Assembly (NCBI RefSeq): GCF_018283675.1
Contig: NZ_JAGVRK010000001.1
Coordinates: 806,001 to 870,000 of the forward strand
Length of the DNA stretch: 64,000 bases
Origin: Metabacillus flavus
Lineage (GTDB): Bacteria; Bacillota; Bacilli; Bacillales; Bacillaceae
Direction: 5' to 3'
The position numbers were made by a program, and so were the translations under genes. The notes beneath the pieces are model-generated. The model was not told the DNA's origin, did not search any database, and was given only the letters and a program-made list of their open reading frames with translations. Shown piece after piece: positions 55,059-63,504 of this stretch. The first letter of the stretch is position 1, and the number at the start of each line of letters is the position of its first letter.

Positions 55059-56234
55059 TTACATATGACTTTCAACCACGCCGCCTCTCAGCAGTTCAGT
55101 AGAAACATCCACGGTAATTTCTGCTTCTTGAAAGAGCTGATCCCAGTGATTTTCTACTTCTTTCCATTTCTTTTTATCCTTGGATGCCAGTGATTGCCCA
55201 AATCCAAAAATATCTGAATGATGATCCTGTGCGATTTGTACGGTTCGCTCTATTTCCATTTTGAGCTTGCTTGTCATTCTTCTTTCCAAATCCCGTATCA
55301 TCTCCTCTGTAAGCTTCTTTTTTTTCATGCAGCCAAGAGAGTACAATTCACTTCTTGTATGAACCTTTATGCGGATTTCAGCTTTCCTATCTTTAACTGA
55401 GACACGATTATAGGATTTTGAAAAAGGCAATTCATATGAAATGTGTTCATGTTCACAAGGAGCATTAACAAATGTCCGCCGGATTTGATTTTGGAGGATC
55501 AGCATCGCCTTCGTTTCCTCTGACCCTATCCAGTAAAGCAGCTTAGAATCTTTTCCGAATACGGCGGTATACCCGACAGCGGTTGAATAAGGCTCGCTTT
55601 GTTCGATGTTTTCCTGTTTAGTAAATACCTTTGGATCGCCATAATTAAAAATTCCAGGCATAACCGCATACGTTCCCTTACGGTCATTGGCTTTTGCCCA
55701 ATCAACGATGTTGACTTTAGTGACAGTTCCGTAATTCTCCATGTTGTTCTCGAGCTTTCCAATTGCCGATAAAGCTGGTACCTTCGTTAAAGGAGGAAGG
55801 GCTGATAGCACCTCTAGTGCTGTCTGATCCTTGGCCGTCAGAAGCAGAAGGCTGCTTCTGATTTCAGAACCGCGTTCTAAATGTTCGATAATCTCGTTAA
55901 TTCCTCTTTTTGCCAGACTCTCACCAATGACAACCACCGATAGATGGCTGTAGAAAGTCCTCCTTGAAATTTTAGAGACGGCAGACTGAAAAGCTTCGTT
56001 AATGGAAGGGCCATCACCAACCATGTTAATGACCGGTATCGCTTTGCCGCCAGGTGACATTCCAGCTCCAGTTGATATTTCACTCGGATCTACAAGCTGA
56101 AGAGTGACCTGATATCCATCATTTGCTTCATCCATGCCAATTCCTATTACAATGGACATATCATTCAGCTCCTGCTGGGTGCCGCATGATGAAAGGAGGG
56201 GGAGAATGCAGAGAATCAAAATCCATTTTCTCAC
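55059..56234 (-). CDS. Spore germinant receptor C subunit, lipoprotein (Ger(x)C family)
   Basis: The 391-residue protein has a signal peptide with lipobox LSSC near residue 16. The conserved C-subunit start QQELNDMSIVIGIGMDEANDGYQVTLQLVDP follows, and later RSSLLLLTAKDQTALEVLSA. The three-domain Ger(x)C fold extends to the C terminus. Diacylglycerol transfer to the Cys is needed in homologues. Its ATG overlaps the A-subunit stop by 4 bp. Confidence 0.92.
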   Translation of the reverse strand: MRKWILILCILPLLSSCGTQQELNDMSIVIGIGMDEANDGYQVTLQLVDPSEISTGAGMSPGGKAIPVINMVGDGPSINEAFQSAVSKISRRTFYSHLSVVVIGESLAKRGINEIIEHLERGSEIRSSLLLLTAKDQTALEVLSALPPLTKVPALSAIGKLENNMENYGTVTKVNIVDWAKANDRKGTYAVMPGIFNYGDPKVFTKQENIEQSEPYSTAVGYTAVFGKDSKLLYWIGSEETKAMLILQNQIRRTFVNAPCEHEHISYELPFSKSYNRVSVKDRKAEIRIKVHTRSELYSLGCMKKKKLTEEMIRDLERRMTSKLKMEIERTVQIAQDHHSDIFGFGQSLASKDKKKWKEVENHWDQLFQEAEITVDVSTELLRGGVVESHM

Positions 56235-57622
56235 GGCTTGCCTCCTCCTTTTTCAGCCTGGGTCCCTTTCGACATGTAGGGAGTTCCAAGAGTCGTAAGG
56301 TGATAAAGGTGTCCCATGAACATAATGGTGGCCAGCAACAATCCATAATATCCGAGGAAGTAAGTAACGAACATTAAAATAAAGCGGACCATCCTGGCTG
56401 TGATGGCTAAACTGTAGTTCGGCAGGGTAAAGCTTGAGATGGCCGTGATAGATACGACAATTACTACGGCTGTTGAAACAAGTCCTGCCTGCACGGTTGT
56501 TTGTCCGATAACAAGTGCTCCCACAATGGAAACGGCTTGACCGATTGCCCGGGGAAGCCTTACCCCAGCTTCCCTTAAAATCTCAAAGGTTATCTCCATG
56601 ATGAGTACTTCAATGAGTGCAGGAAAGGGAACACCCTCCCGCTGAGAATAAAGACTGATAAGCAAAGATGTAGGGATTAGAGCCTGATGATGGGTAATCA
56701 TCCCGATATAAATAGATGGCGCAAAAACGGACAGGAAAAAAGCGGCATAGCGCAGAAATAAAATAAGCTTTCCCGCCATATTGGATTGATATTGATCCTC
56801 GGGAGAGTAAAAGTAATGCTTAAAGCTTGTTGGGCACAATAATACAAAAGGTGTGCCATCCACCAGCAGCGCTATTCTTCCGGCAATCAGGCTGCTTACG
56901 ACCTCGTCGGGCCTTTCCGTATTGTTCATAGTGGGGAACAGCGTAATTTGGTGATCTTCCAAAAGCCTCTCGATGTAACCGGACTCCAAAACGATTTTCG
57001 CTTCATTGCTTGTTAATCGCTCTTTTACCAATCTCAGTGTCTCTGGACTTACTTTGCCTTCGATGTACATTAGATTCACTTTTGTACTCGAAACCTCTCC
57101 GACGACAAATTGCTCCAGCTTAAGATCCGGTGTCTTCAGCCTTCTGCGGATAAGAGCGGTATTTGTCCTGAGGGTCTCATTAAAGCTTTCTTTCGGCCCC
57201 CTGATGACCATTTGAGAGGATGGCTCCTCCACCCCTCTGCGTGCTCCCCCGGTAGTTTCAAGGTCAATAAAGCCTGAATACCCTTCAATCACCAAAACCG
57301 TGTGCCCTTCCAAAATCGCATGAACGGCTTCCTGGCAAGTAGATCCCGCTGATAAATCACTCGCCAGCACCCGCTGAGTCAGTTTTTTGAGAAAATCCTT
57401 TTTTAAAGGTAGCTCATTTGAATAGAGTAAAGGATGGAGCACTTTTTCAGTGACCTTGGTATCATCAGAAATCCCCTTCAGCCGGATCAGACAGCCCTCG
57501 ACAGCAGGCTGGGAGGGGAGCAAAAGTGAATGAAAGGATAAATCCTGCATCGTATGGAGAGCGTTTTTGATCGTTTGTTTATTTTGCATCAAGCTTCCCG
57601 CCAAGCGTTCCTGCGGATTCAT
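56231..57622 (-). CDS. Spore germinant receptor A subunit (GerAA/GerKA family)
   Basis: The 463-residue protein has the soluble N-terminal half of GerAA proteins (VIEGYSGFIDLETTGGARRG near residue 115, VIRGPKESFNETLRTNTALI). About five membrane helices follow in the C-terminal half, with the conserved REGVPFPALIEVLIMEITFEILREAG. Receptors of this type form an ion channel that opens on germinant binding. It is the first gene of the five-gene operon; ATG follows AGGAGG. I could not pick out a clear sigma-G promoter upstream. Confidence 0.93.
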   Translation of the reverse strand: MNPQERLAGSLMQNKQTIKNALHTMQDLSFHSLLLPSQPAVEGCLIRLKGISDDTKVTEKVLHPLLYSNELPLKKDFLKKLTQRVLASDLSAGSTCQEAVHAILEGHTVLVIEGYSGFIDLETTGGARRGVEEPSSQMVIRGPKESFNETLRTNTALIRRRLKTPDLKLEQFVVGEVSSTKVNLMYIEGKVSPETLRLVKERLTSNEAKIVLESGYIERLLEDHQITLFPTMNNTERPDEVVSSLIAGRIALLVDGTPFVLLCPTSFKHYFYSPEDQYQSNMAGKLILFLRYAAFFLSVFAPSIYIGMITHHQALIPTSLLISLYSQREGVPFPALIEVLIMEITFEILREAGVRLPRAIGQAVSIVGALVIGQTTVQAGLVSTAVVIVVSITAISSFTLPNYSLAITARMVRFILMFVTYFLGYYGLLLATIMFMGHLYHLTTLGTPYMSKGTQAEKGGGKP

Positions 57623-57811
57623 TCCAGATCCTCCTTGTCATTCCTTTTTCTTCTAACTATTGTTTGTTGAATCATTAAATTTATGTAACAAAGGGGGATA
57701 AAAACCTTTTTCTGAAGGAGGTTATGTTACCATTGGCATAGACGAACATGCGAAAATAGGAAAATTAGCAAGTTGTTTATAATTTTCACAATCTCTAAAG
57801 GGTTTTAAAGA

Positions 57812-57988
57812 CTGAATCTAGAAACATATATCAAACCTCAAAAACTTCTCAGCTATTATGATCCCAAGCTGCACTCCGAACAATTTCCTTCTAATTCGAT
57901 ATATGCCAGCCGCCTTCATCCAAGGAAGGAATTGCTGGTACAGAACCGCGGCTATTCTTTCCTGGACCTATTAAAAAATTTTTTCTGA
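57812..57988 (+). other. Protein-like open frame of 58 codons without a standard start
   Basis: From CTG 57812 to TGA 57986 one frame reads like a real protein (YIKPQKLLSYYDPKLHSEQF, then IYASRLHPRKELLVQNRGYS). It lacks ATG, GTG or TTG before the preceding in-frame TAA at 57806. AAAGGG lies about 10 nt before the CTG. It may be the 3' end of a deleted gene or a CTG-started peptide. The rest of the 57623-58159 gap shows nothing further. Confidence 0.35.
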
Positions 57989-58159
57989 TTTGGTTTTGTC
58001 CTATATATTAATGGGTATTGATGAAGTTGTTCTATTCTGAAAAATGAGGCGAACATACCATCTGTTTTTTGATCATGAACATACCTAAAAGAACTCACAT
58101 ATGTTAACCTTTAGTAAACGGGCTAATAAAATGAAACCAATAAAGGCAGGTGAGGAGAA

Positions 58160-58828
58160 ATGAATTTTCAAGTGGAGGAGCTAAGTAAGCTTTTACTAAA
58201 TGGAAAGATTATGAAAGCCTGGGCCTATTTAGAATCCGTAGCAAATGGAAAAGACAGTAAGGTGTTTTATGACGCATTGAAGGAAACTATGTACTATGTG
58301 GGGGACTTATGGGAAGAAAATGTGATATCAGTAGCTGATGAACATATTGCCTCACATGTCTGCAAAAATTTGCTGGCTTACAAGTGTTTTCATTCAATTA
58401 AGCATGCGCCTGAAATACTTTCTTTTAGAAAGAAAAAAGCAATGTTTTTCTGTGTAGAAGGAGAAGAGCACGATTTAGGCGTTCACATGGTATCGAATTA
58501 TTTTCAGGAGAATGGCTGGGAAACGAAATGTCTTGGAGCGAATCTTCCACTCGTACATGCAATGGATTTCGCCGAAAAATTCCGTCCTGAAGTCATTGGT
58601 CTCTCTGTTAACATTGCTTACAATCTTCCAGCCGTCAAAAAGTATATCGAAGCACTCGAGGAATTGCCTTTCGGACCGGCAATTTTAGTAGGAGGAAAGC
58701 TGGCTGAAAGCCACGACCTTGAGTTTCATTGCCCTCCTAATACCATGATTATACGTAATCTAACCGAGATTGAAGGGCTAATCAAATATATGGGGACTGT
58801 TCAATATGGAAACGCAATTAATGTCTAG
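58160..58828 (+). CDS. Stand-alone B12-binding sensor with CarH-type photoreceptor motifs
   Basis: The 222-residue cytoplasmic protein has an N-terminal four-helix cap (B12-binding_2, residues 1-90) and a Rossmann B12-binding domain (91-222). The cap holds W51, then E61-H62, exactly the Wx9EH motif of CarH-type adenosylcobalamin photoreceptors. The second domain has E102-x-H104-x-x-G107, whose His would be the lower axial ligand, and VGGKL. No MerR helix-turn-helix is present, unlike CarH/LitR. ATG follows AGGTGAGGAG. The kinase-like gene downstream overlaps its end by 23 bp, so signal output through that partner is likely (inference). Confidence 0.85.
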   Translation: MNFQVEELSKLLLNGKIMKAWAYLESVANGKDSKVFYDALKETMYYVGDLWEENVISVADEHIASHVCKNLLAYKCFHSIKHAPEILSFRKKKAMFFCVEGEEHDLGVHMVSNYFQENGWETKCLGANLPLVHAMDFAEKFRPEVIGLSVNIAYNLPAVKKYIEALEELPFGPAILVGGKLAESHDLEFHCPPNTMIIRNLTEIEGLIKYMGTVQYGNAINV

Positions 58829-59912
58829 TAAATATGAAAAGATACCCTTTTCCTACTTTATGGTGGATCGGAGATTAAACATCCTTTCTGTATCCAAGAG
58901 GACATTCAGTGAATTTGACGAGACCAGAAATTTCATTGATATCATAGGGATTGGCAGCAAGAAGAAGGCGGCTTCGTTTATTTTGGATACGCCCTCTATT
59001 TCAAAAGTTGAACTCAACATGAAAACGAAAAATAAACCGCTGTGTTTATTTGACATATACATTCAGTATGAGAATAAAGATACGATTCACATCTTCTGCA
59101 TTAATAAAGAGGAATCCTTGGAGCCGGTTTATCAGGCGATGAAAAACCTTGAAATCGACCTGATGAAGGCAAACATGTCGCTGCTCGAAAAAAATTCACA
59201 GCTTGAAAAATCATTAAAAGAGATGAAAGAGATTGCCGTACAGAATCACCATCTTCGTTCATTTAAGGAGATTGCAGCAAGCATCTCGACCGACATATCC
59301 AGTCCGCTCACAAGCATAAAAGGATTCTTTAACCAAGTGAAACCCCACTTGATCGATCCCGGTGAAAAAAAACTAACATTTGAAGGGCTCAGTCGGGCTA
59401 ATTATGATCTTTACGAATACTTATTCGATAAGCGTCAGCCCGTAATGTCGAAACGGAAGATCTTGCTTTCGCAGCTTCTGGATGATGCCACCCTGATTTC
59501 GAAAAGAGAAGCCATTAACTTTGGATGTGAAGTGCACTATCAGGCCAATCTAAAAAATCCGGTTCTCTTTGTAGACAATTGGAAAATAAAACAAGTCATT
59601 TTGAATATTGTAAGAAACGCAATGGAATCGTTTATGAGCTCCGATGAATGTGAAGGCAAGGTCGAAATCTTTACCAATTTAAAATCGGATACGATTGAAA
59701 TTATTATAGAAGATAACGGCTGTGGAATGGGCAACGAAATCATGGAGAAACTCTTCATTCCATTCGCTTCCAGCAAAGAAGAAGGAAAGGGTCTCGGCCT
59801 TGCTGTCAGCATGGAAATCCTAAAAAACCATGAAGGCAAAATCAAAATTGATAGCGAAAGCGGCCATGGAACAAGAGTCACGCTTATCCTGCCGTATGTG
59901 GAAATATATTAA
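58806..59912 (+). CDS. Histidine-kinase-like protein lacking the phospho-acceptor histidine
   Basis: The 368-residue protein has a PAS-like N-terminal part (about 10-105) and a coiled coil (about 110-150). A DHp-like helix FKEIAASISTDISSPLTSIKG follows, then an intact HATPase_c domain with N box NIVRNAMESF, G1 box EDNGCGMG and G2 box GKGLGLAVS. In normal kinases the H box reads AHEIRNPLT; here Thr162-Asp163 stand in place of His-Glu. No membrane segment is visible, so it is cytoplasmic. It overlaps the B12-sensor gene. No response regulator gene is adjacent. Confidence 0.85.
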   Translation: METQLMSSKYEKIPFSYFMVDRRLNILSVSKRTFSEFDETRNFIDIIGIGSKKKAASFILDTPSISKVELNMKTKNKPLCLFDIYIQYENKDTIHIFCINKEESLEPVYQAMKNLEIDLMKANMSLLEKNSQLEKSLKEMKEIAVQNHHLRSFKEIAASISTDISSPLTSIKGFFNQVKPHLIDPGEKKLTFEGLSRANYDLYEYLFDKRQPVMSKRKILLSQLLDDATLISKREAINFGCEVHYQANLKNPVLFVDNWKIKQVILNIVRNAMESFMSSDECEGKVEIFTNLKSDTIEIIIEDNGCGMGNEIMEKLFIPFASSKEEGKGLGLAVSMEILKNHEGKIKIDSESGHGTRVTLILPYVEIY

Positions 59913-59943
59913 AAGAGCGCCCCCGATGCGGTGCTCTTTTTTG
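59911..59943 (+). terminator. Terminator of the B12 sensor-kinase operon
   Basis: AAAAGAGC pairs with GCTCTTTT with a GC-rich inner loop, followed by T residues. Confidence 0.7.
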
Positions 59944-59981
59944 ATGGACGGAAAATGCTTTATGTCAAATTTAAAATAGAA

Positions 59982-60010
59982 TTGTCAGAAAAAACTTTTT
60001 TGTATATACT
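59982..60010 (+). promoter_or_regulatory. Promoter of the ABC-F leader transcript
   Basis: TTGTCA (59982-59987) and TATACT (60005-60010) are 17 bp apart, 36 bp before the leader ORF start. Confidence 0.65.
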
Positions 60011-60045
60011 AGTATTAATTACTGCTCGAAGGAGGTGGAGAAGAG

Positions 60046-60180
60046 ATGAAACGTTCTGTGATTGCATTGGCTGAGAGATTGAGTTTCCTTTATTTATGCC
60101 GTGCGATTTTTCATGCTGCAGCTGCCAAGGGGACACGTCTGTCCTTTTATCGCAACTGCATAGCTGAACCGGAATGTTAA
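60046..60180 (+). CDS. Leader peptide of the ABC-F gene, 44 residues
   Basis: ATG lies 7 nt after GGAGGTGGAG, one of the best ribosome binding sites of the window. The product begins MKRSVIALAERLSFLYLCRA and ends CIAEPEC, with no recognisable domain. Its stop codon is 35 nt before a strong intrinsic terminator, and the ABC-F gene starts 100 nt further on. This is the layout of a translated attenuator leader in which ribosome stalling by an antibiotic opens the terminator. Confidence 0.65.
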   Translation: MKRSVIALAERLSFLYLCRAIFHAAAAKGTRLSFYRNCIAEPEC

Positions 60181-60214
60181 GAAGATCTCTTATCCGCCAA
60201 TTAATTGTGCGATT

Positions 60215-60244
60215 GGGGAGGGCTTGTTAGCTCTCCCTTTTTGT
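60215..60244 (+). terminator. Attenuator terminator upstream of the ABC-F gene
   Basis: GGGAGGGC (60216-60223) pairs with GCTCTCCC (60230-60237) around TTGTTA, followed by five T. It lies inside the leader transcript, after the leader ORF and before the structural gene. Confidence 0.75.
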
Positions 60245-60339
60245 GTCCGCATTTACAGGCTGACACACGATATCTTGAACCATTTCCATTCAGCTATGCT
60301 CCTTTCAATATAAAAAACCATCGAAAAGGAGTAACGATT

Positions 60340-62175
60340 ATGATTATTTGTTCGGGTCAAAATATATCAAAGTCCTTTGGCGGACATACGCTGTTTGAAA
60401 ATTTATCCTTTGAAATTCATGAGAATGACAGAATTGGATTGGTTGGAAGGAATGGAACGGGTAAGACAACGATCTTTAAATTATTGAAAGGAATTGAGGA
60501 TCCTGATGGCGGTGCTATATCAATTCGAAGGGGTACGAAAACGGGATATCTCGCACAAATTCCAAAATCCGAACAGGGAGAAACGGCAGAGGGAATGCTG
60601 CGGAGAGCATTTACTCATTTACTAGCTATAAAAGATCGGATGACAGCACTTGAAAAAGAGATGGCGTCTGCAGATTCACTTAATTTGGATAGGAAGCTTA
60701 CTCAATACGGCAGCTTTCAAGAGGAATTTGAACGGAGTGGGGGATATGAGGCTGACGCCAAGCTGAATAAAGTGGCAGCAGGGTTGGGGATAAAAGATCT
60801 GCTGAATCAGTCCTTTCATTCGCTGAGCGGAGGCGAAAAGACGAAGGTGGGACTCGGGCTGATTCTGCTCGAGGAGCCTGACCTGCTGCTGCTCGATGAA
60901 CCGACAAACCACTTAGACATACGCGCTGTGGAATGGCTAGAGCAGTTCCTGAAGGAGTACAAGGGGACAGTGATCCTCATTTCTCATGACCGGCAATTTC
61001 TTGATGAGGCATCGACGAAAATTATGGATTTAGATGAAGGCGAAATTACAGTCTATCATAGTAATTACTCCGGATTCATAGAAGAGAAACAGAAGCGGCT
61101 AATGAATGAATTTCAGGCTTATCAGGAACAGCAAAAAAAGATAAAAAAGATGAAAGAAGCAATCAAGCAGCTTAAAGAATGGGCGAATCAGGCAAATCCA
61201 CCTAGTGAAAGTCTTCATAAACGCGCCCGGAATATGGAACGCGCTTTAGAACGAATGGAGAAGCTGAAGCGTCCGATTTTGGAGCACAGGAGGATGGGCC
61301 TGCAGTTTGAAGGCTCAGAGCGAAGCGGAAAAAGGGCAATTTCGATAGAGGGTGTATCGAAAGCATTCGGCGAAAAAAAACTTTTTTCAGAAGTGAATCT
61401 GGAGCTCTTTTACCGTGACCGCCTGGCGATTGTCGGAGAAAATGGTTCAGGCAAATCCACTCTGATCCGGATGATCTTAGGAGAAGAGAAGCCGGATAGC
61501 GGTACAGCACGGCTCGACAGCAGTGTTAAGACCGGTTATCTTGCCCAGCAGCTGATTTCTGCAGCAGAGGGGGAAATGACCGTCATCCAATATTTTCGTG
61601 AAGGACTTTCCATGACAGAGGAAAATGCAAGACACATACTGGCAAAATTCCTTTTCTACGGTGCTTCTGTTTTCAAGAAAATGGTGAATACAAGCGGAGG
61701 GGAGCGCATGAGAATTCAGCTTGCGAAGCTGATGCAAAAGGACATTAACCTTTTGATTCTCGATGAGCCGACGAACCACCTGGATATTGAGTCGCGCGAG
61801 GTGCTGGAGGATGCGATCGACGAATTTGAAGGGACAGTGCTGGCAGTATCCCATGACCGGTATTTTTTAGAAAAACTGTTTACGAAAACAGCCTGGATTC
61901 ACGGAGGCACGGTTTATCCATTCGAAGGAAGCTACCTTTACACGAGGGGGAAAATGGAGCCCATTTTCATGGCAGCAGCTGAACAAAGCAAGTCTTCTGC
62001 TCCTGCAAAAGAACATGCGTCAAAACCAGCAAAAGAAATCACGGCAGAGGAAATTGAGGAAGAGCTTATGGCCATAGAGGATAGCTTAAGAAATCTATCC
62101 ACTGAATCCAAGGATTTCTCGAAATTGAAAACCAGATGGCGGGAATTGTACGATCAGCTTGATTCAATCATTTAA
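60340..62175 (+). CDS. ABC-F family ATPase, probable ribosome-protection protein
   Basis: The 611-residue protein has two ABC domains and no membrane segment. First domain: GRNGTGKTT (Walker A), LSGGEKTKVGLGLILL and LLLLDEPTNHLD. Second domain: GENGSGKST, SGGERMRIQLAKLM and LLILDEPTNHLD. The linker of about 80 residues (near 255-335) is a charged helical hairpin as in antibiotic-resistance ABC-F proteins that act in the ribosomal E site. A C-terminal coiled extension follows. ATG 60340 has AAAAGGAG; upstream in-frame codons lie in the terminator. The drug class is unknown. The attenuated leader favours an inducible resistance role over a housekeeping one. Confidence 0.85.
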   Translation: MIICSGQNISKSFGGHTLFENLSFEIHENDRIGLVGRNGTGKTTIFKLLKGIEDPDGGAISIRRGTKTGYLAQIPKSEQGETAEGMLRRAFTHLLAIKDRMTALEKEMASADSLNLDRKLTQYGSFQEEFERSGGYEADAKLNKVAAGLGIKDLLNQSFHSLSGGEKTKVGLGLILLEEPDLLLLDEPTNHLDIRAVEWLEQFLKEYKGTVILISHDRQFLDEASTKIMDLDEGEITVYHSNYSGFIEEKQKRLMNEFQAYQEQQKKIKKMKEAIKQLKEWANQANPPSESLHKRARNMERALERMEKLKRPILEHRRMGLQFEGSERSGKRAISIEGVSKAFGEKKLFSEVNLELFYRDRLAIVGENGSGKSTLIRMILGEEKPDSGTARLDSSVKTGYLAQQLISAAEGEMTVIQYFREGLSMTEENARHILAKFLFYGASVFKKMVNTSGGERMRIQLAKLMQKDINLLILDEPTNHLDIESREVLEDAIDEFEGTVLAVSHDRYFLEKLFTKTAWIHGGTVYPFEGSYLYTRGKMEPIFMAAAEQSKSSAPAKEHASKPAKEITAEEIEEELMAIEDSLRNLSTESKDFSKLKTRWRELYDQLDSII

Positions 62176-62182
62176 TTAAGGA

Positions 62183-62226
62183 ACATTGAGAAGCGTCATT
62201 CCATTAGGAGCGGCGCTTTTCTTAAA
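62183..62226 (+). terminator. Possible terminator of the ABC-F gene
   Basis: GAGAAGCG pairs with CGCTTTTCTT across a 20-nt loop. The stem is short and the loop long, so it is weak. Confidence 0.4.
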
Positions 62227-62351
62227 TGAGTTTGTATTTTAGCTGTTTTCGCAAATATGGTGCTATGAAATAATAATGGCGTTCCAATCAACCTATGTTA
62301 GAAGAACCTAAGTAAGCACTCCATCCTTTAGATAAGAATCTTTCAACAATA

Positions 62352-62387
62352 AAAGCTTGCCCCTACAGATTAGGTGCAAGCTTCTCA
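62352..62387 (-). terminator. Terminator of the lrgAB-like operon
   Basis: On the minus strand AAGCTTGCACCT pairs with AGGGGCAAGCTT around AATCTGT, followed by TTT. Confidence 0.8.
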
Positions 62388-63080
62388 AGAAATGAACCGG
62401 AGCAGAGCCGGAATAAGGGAGTAGCCCCACAGGAGGGTGAGAAATCCAGCTAATATCATGGACAGGCTCGAAAATGTTCCTTCGAGTTCTCCATATTCCA
62501 TTGCTTTGGATGTTCCAACGCCATGGGCAGCCATACCGAGCATCAAGCCTTTTGCAATCGGTGTTTTTATCGACATCCACTTGATGATGGAAGGTCCAAT
62601 GATTCCGCCTATAATTCCGGTTATGATGACAAAAACGGTGGTGAGTGCAGGAAGTCCGCCGATTTCCTTCGATACTTCAATCGCGATTGGGGTTGTTATG
62701 GATCTTGGCAAAATGCTGATTATCCAGTCCCCATTCAAATGAACCCAAAGTGCAAGAAGAAAAGATGTAAGAATGGCAGCAACAGAACCAGCCGTTACGC
62801 TAAAGAAAATTTCCGCCATGTACTTTTTGATCAGGCCGGCATGCTTGTAAATCGGTACGGCAAATGCAACCGTAGCCGGACCAAGCATATGGGTAAGAAT
62901 CCTCGAAAGATCCATATATTCCGAAGCCGAAACGTCAAACAGCCGAATCAGGCCTATCAATATTATGGGACAAATGAGGAGGGGATGAAGCAAAGGGAAA
63001 GAAAATTTTTGATAAACGAATTTGACAAGCCGATAGACGATATAGGTGATAACTGCTGCCAGCATAAGCTCAATCAGCAT
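62385..63080 (-). CDS. lrgB: LrgB/CidB-family membrane protein
   Basis: The 231-residue protein has about seven to eight hydrophobic segments and the family motifs LLHPLLICPIILI near residue 35, LGPATVAFAVPIYKH, LPRSITTPIAIEVSKEIGG and GMAAHGVGTSKAMEYGE. Paired with an LrgA/CidA protein it forms a holin/antiholin-like or pyruvate-linked transport system. It cannot be decided from sequence whether this is the Lrg or Cid type. It starts within the last codons of the partner gene. Confidence 0.88.
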   Translation of the reverse strand: MLIELMLAAVITYIVYRLVKFVYQKFSFPLLHPLLICPIILIGLIRLFDVSASEYMDLSRILTHMLGPATVAFAVPIYKHAGLIKKYMAEIFFSVTAGSVAAILTSFLLALWVHLNGDWIISILPRSITTPIAIEVSKEIGGLPALTTVFVIITGIIGGIIGPSIIKWMSIKTPIAKGLMLGMAAHGVGTSKAMEYGELEGTFSSLSMILAGFLTLLWGYSLIPALLRFIS

Positions 63081-63447
63081 CAGGGATGGCCTCCTTTCTG
63101 CGGTTATTGATTCTCTCTGCCGTAAATGCCGTCGCGCCCATAACCAAAAACGTGCTGATCAGTATGATACCAAGCATTTGAAGCCCGACCCAGCCGAACA
63201 ATTCTGTGTAATCAACAATTCCAACGGCGGATGGAACGAAAAACAGCAGCAGTTCTGCCAGAAGCCATGCTGCTCCTTTTTCTACCCACTCGAGCTTGAT
63301 AATTCTAAAAGATAGAGCGAGAAGAAGAATGGCCATCCCCATCATTCCGGATGGAATTGGCAGAGACAATACACCCGTAATCCATATTCCAAAAAAATAA
63401 AAACAGTGTATAAAGGCAATTTGAGTAATAATTAGAATCCACTTCAT
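63070..63447 (-). CDS. lrgA: LrgA/CidA-family holin-like protein
   Basis: The 125-residue protein has four transmembrane helices and the family core ITGVLSLPIPSGMMGMAILLLAL near residue 30, followed by LLFFVPSAVGIVDY. Such proteins oligomerise in the membrane and influence murein hydrolase activity or pyruvate flux. ATG 63447 has AAGGAGG. It overlaps lrgB by 11 bp. No lytSR or LysR-type regulator is visible within the window. Confidence 0.88.
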   Translation of the reverse strand: MKWILIITQIAFIHCFYFFGIWITGVLSLPIPSGMMGMAILLLALSFRIIKLEWVEKGAAWLLAELLLFFVPSAVGIVDYTELFGWVGLQMLGIILISTFLVMGATAFTAERINNRRKEAIPDAD

Positions 63448-63473
63448 TCCCAGACCTCCTTTCTCATAAAACA

Positions 63474-63502
63474 AAGAGCCCAATCAGGCTCTTCGTCTGC
63501 GG
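63474..63502 (-). terminator. Terminator of the carboxymuconolactone-decarboxylase-family gene
   Basis: On the minus strand GAAGAGCC-TGATT-GGGCTCTTTG followed by TTT. Confidence 0.7.
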
Positions 63503-63504
63503 TG

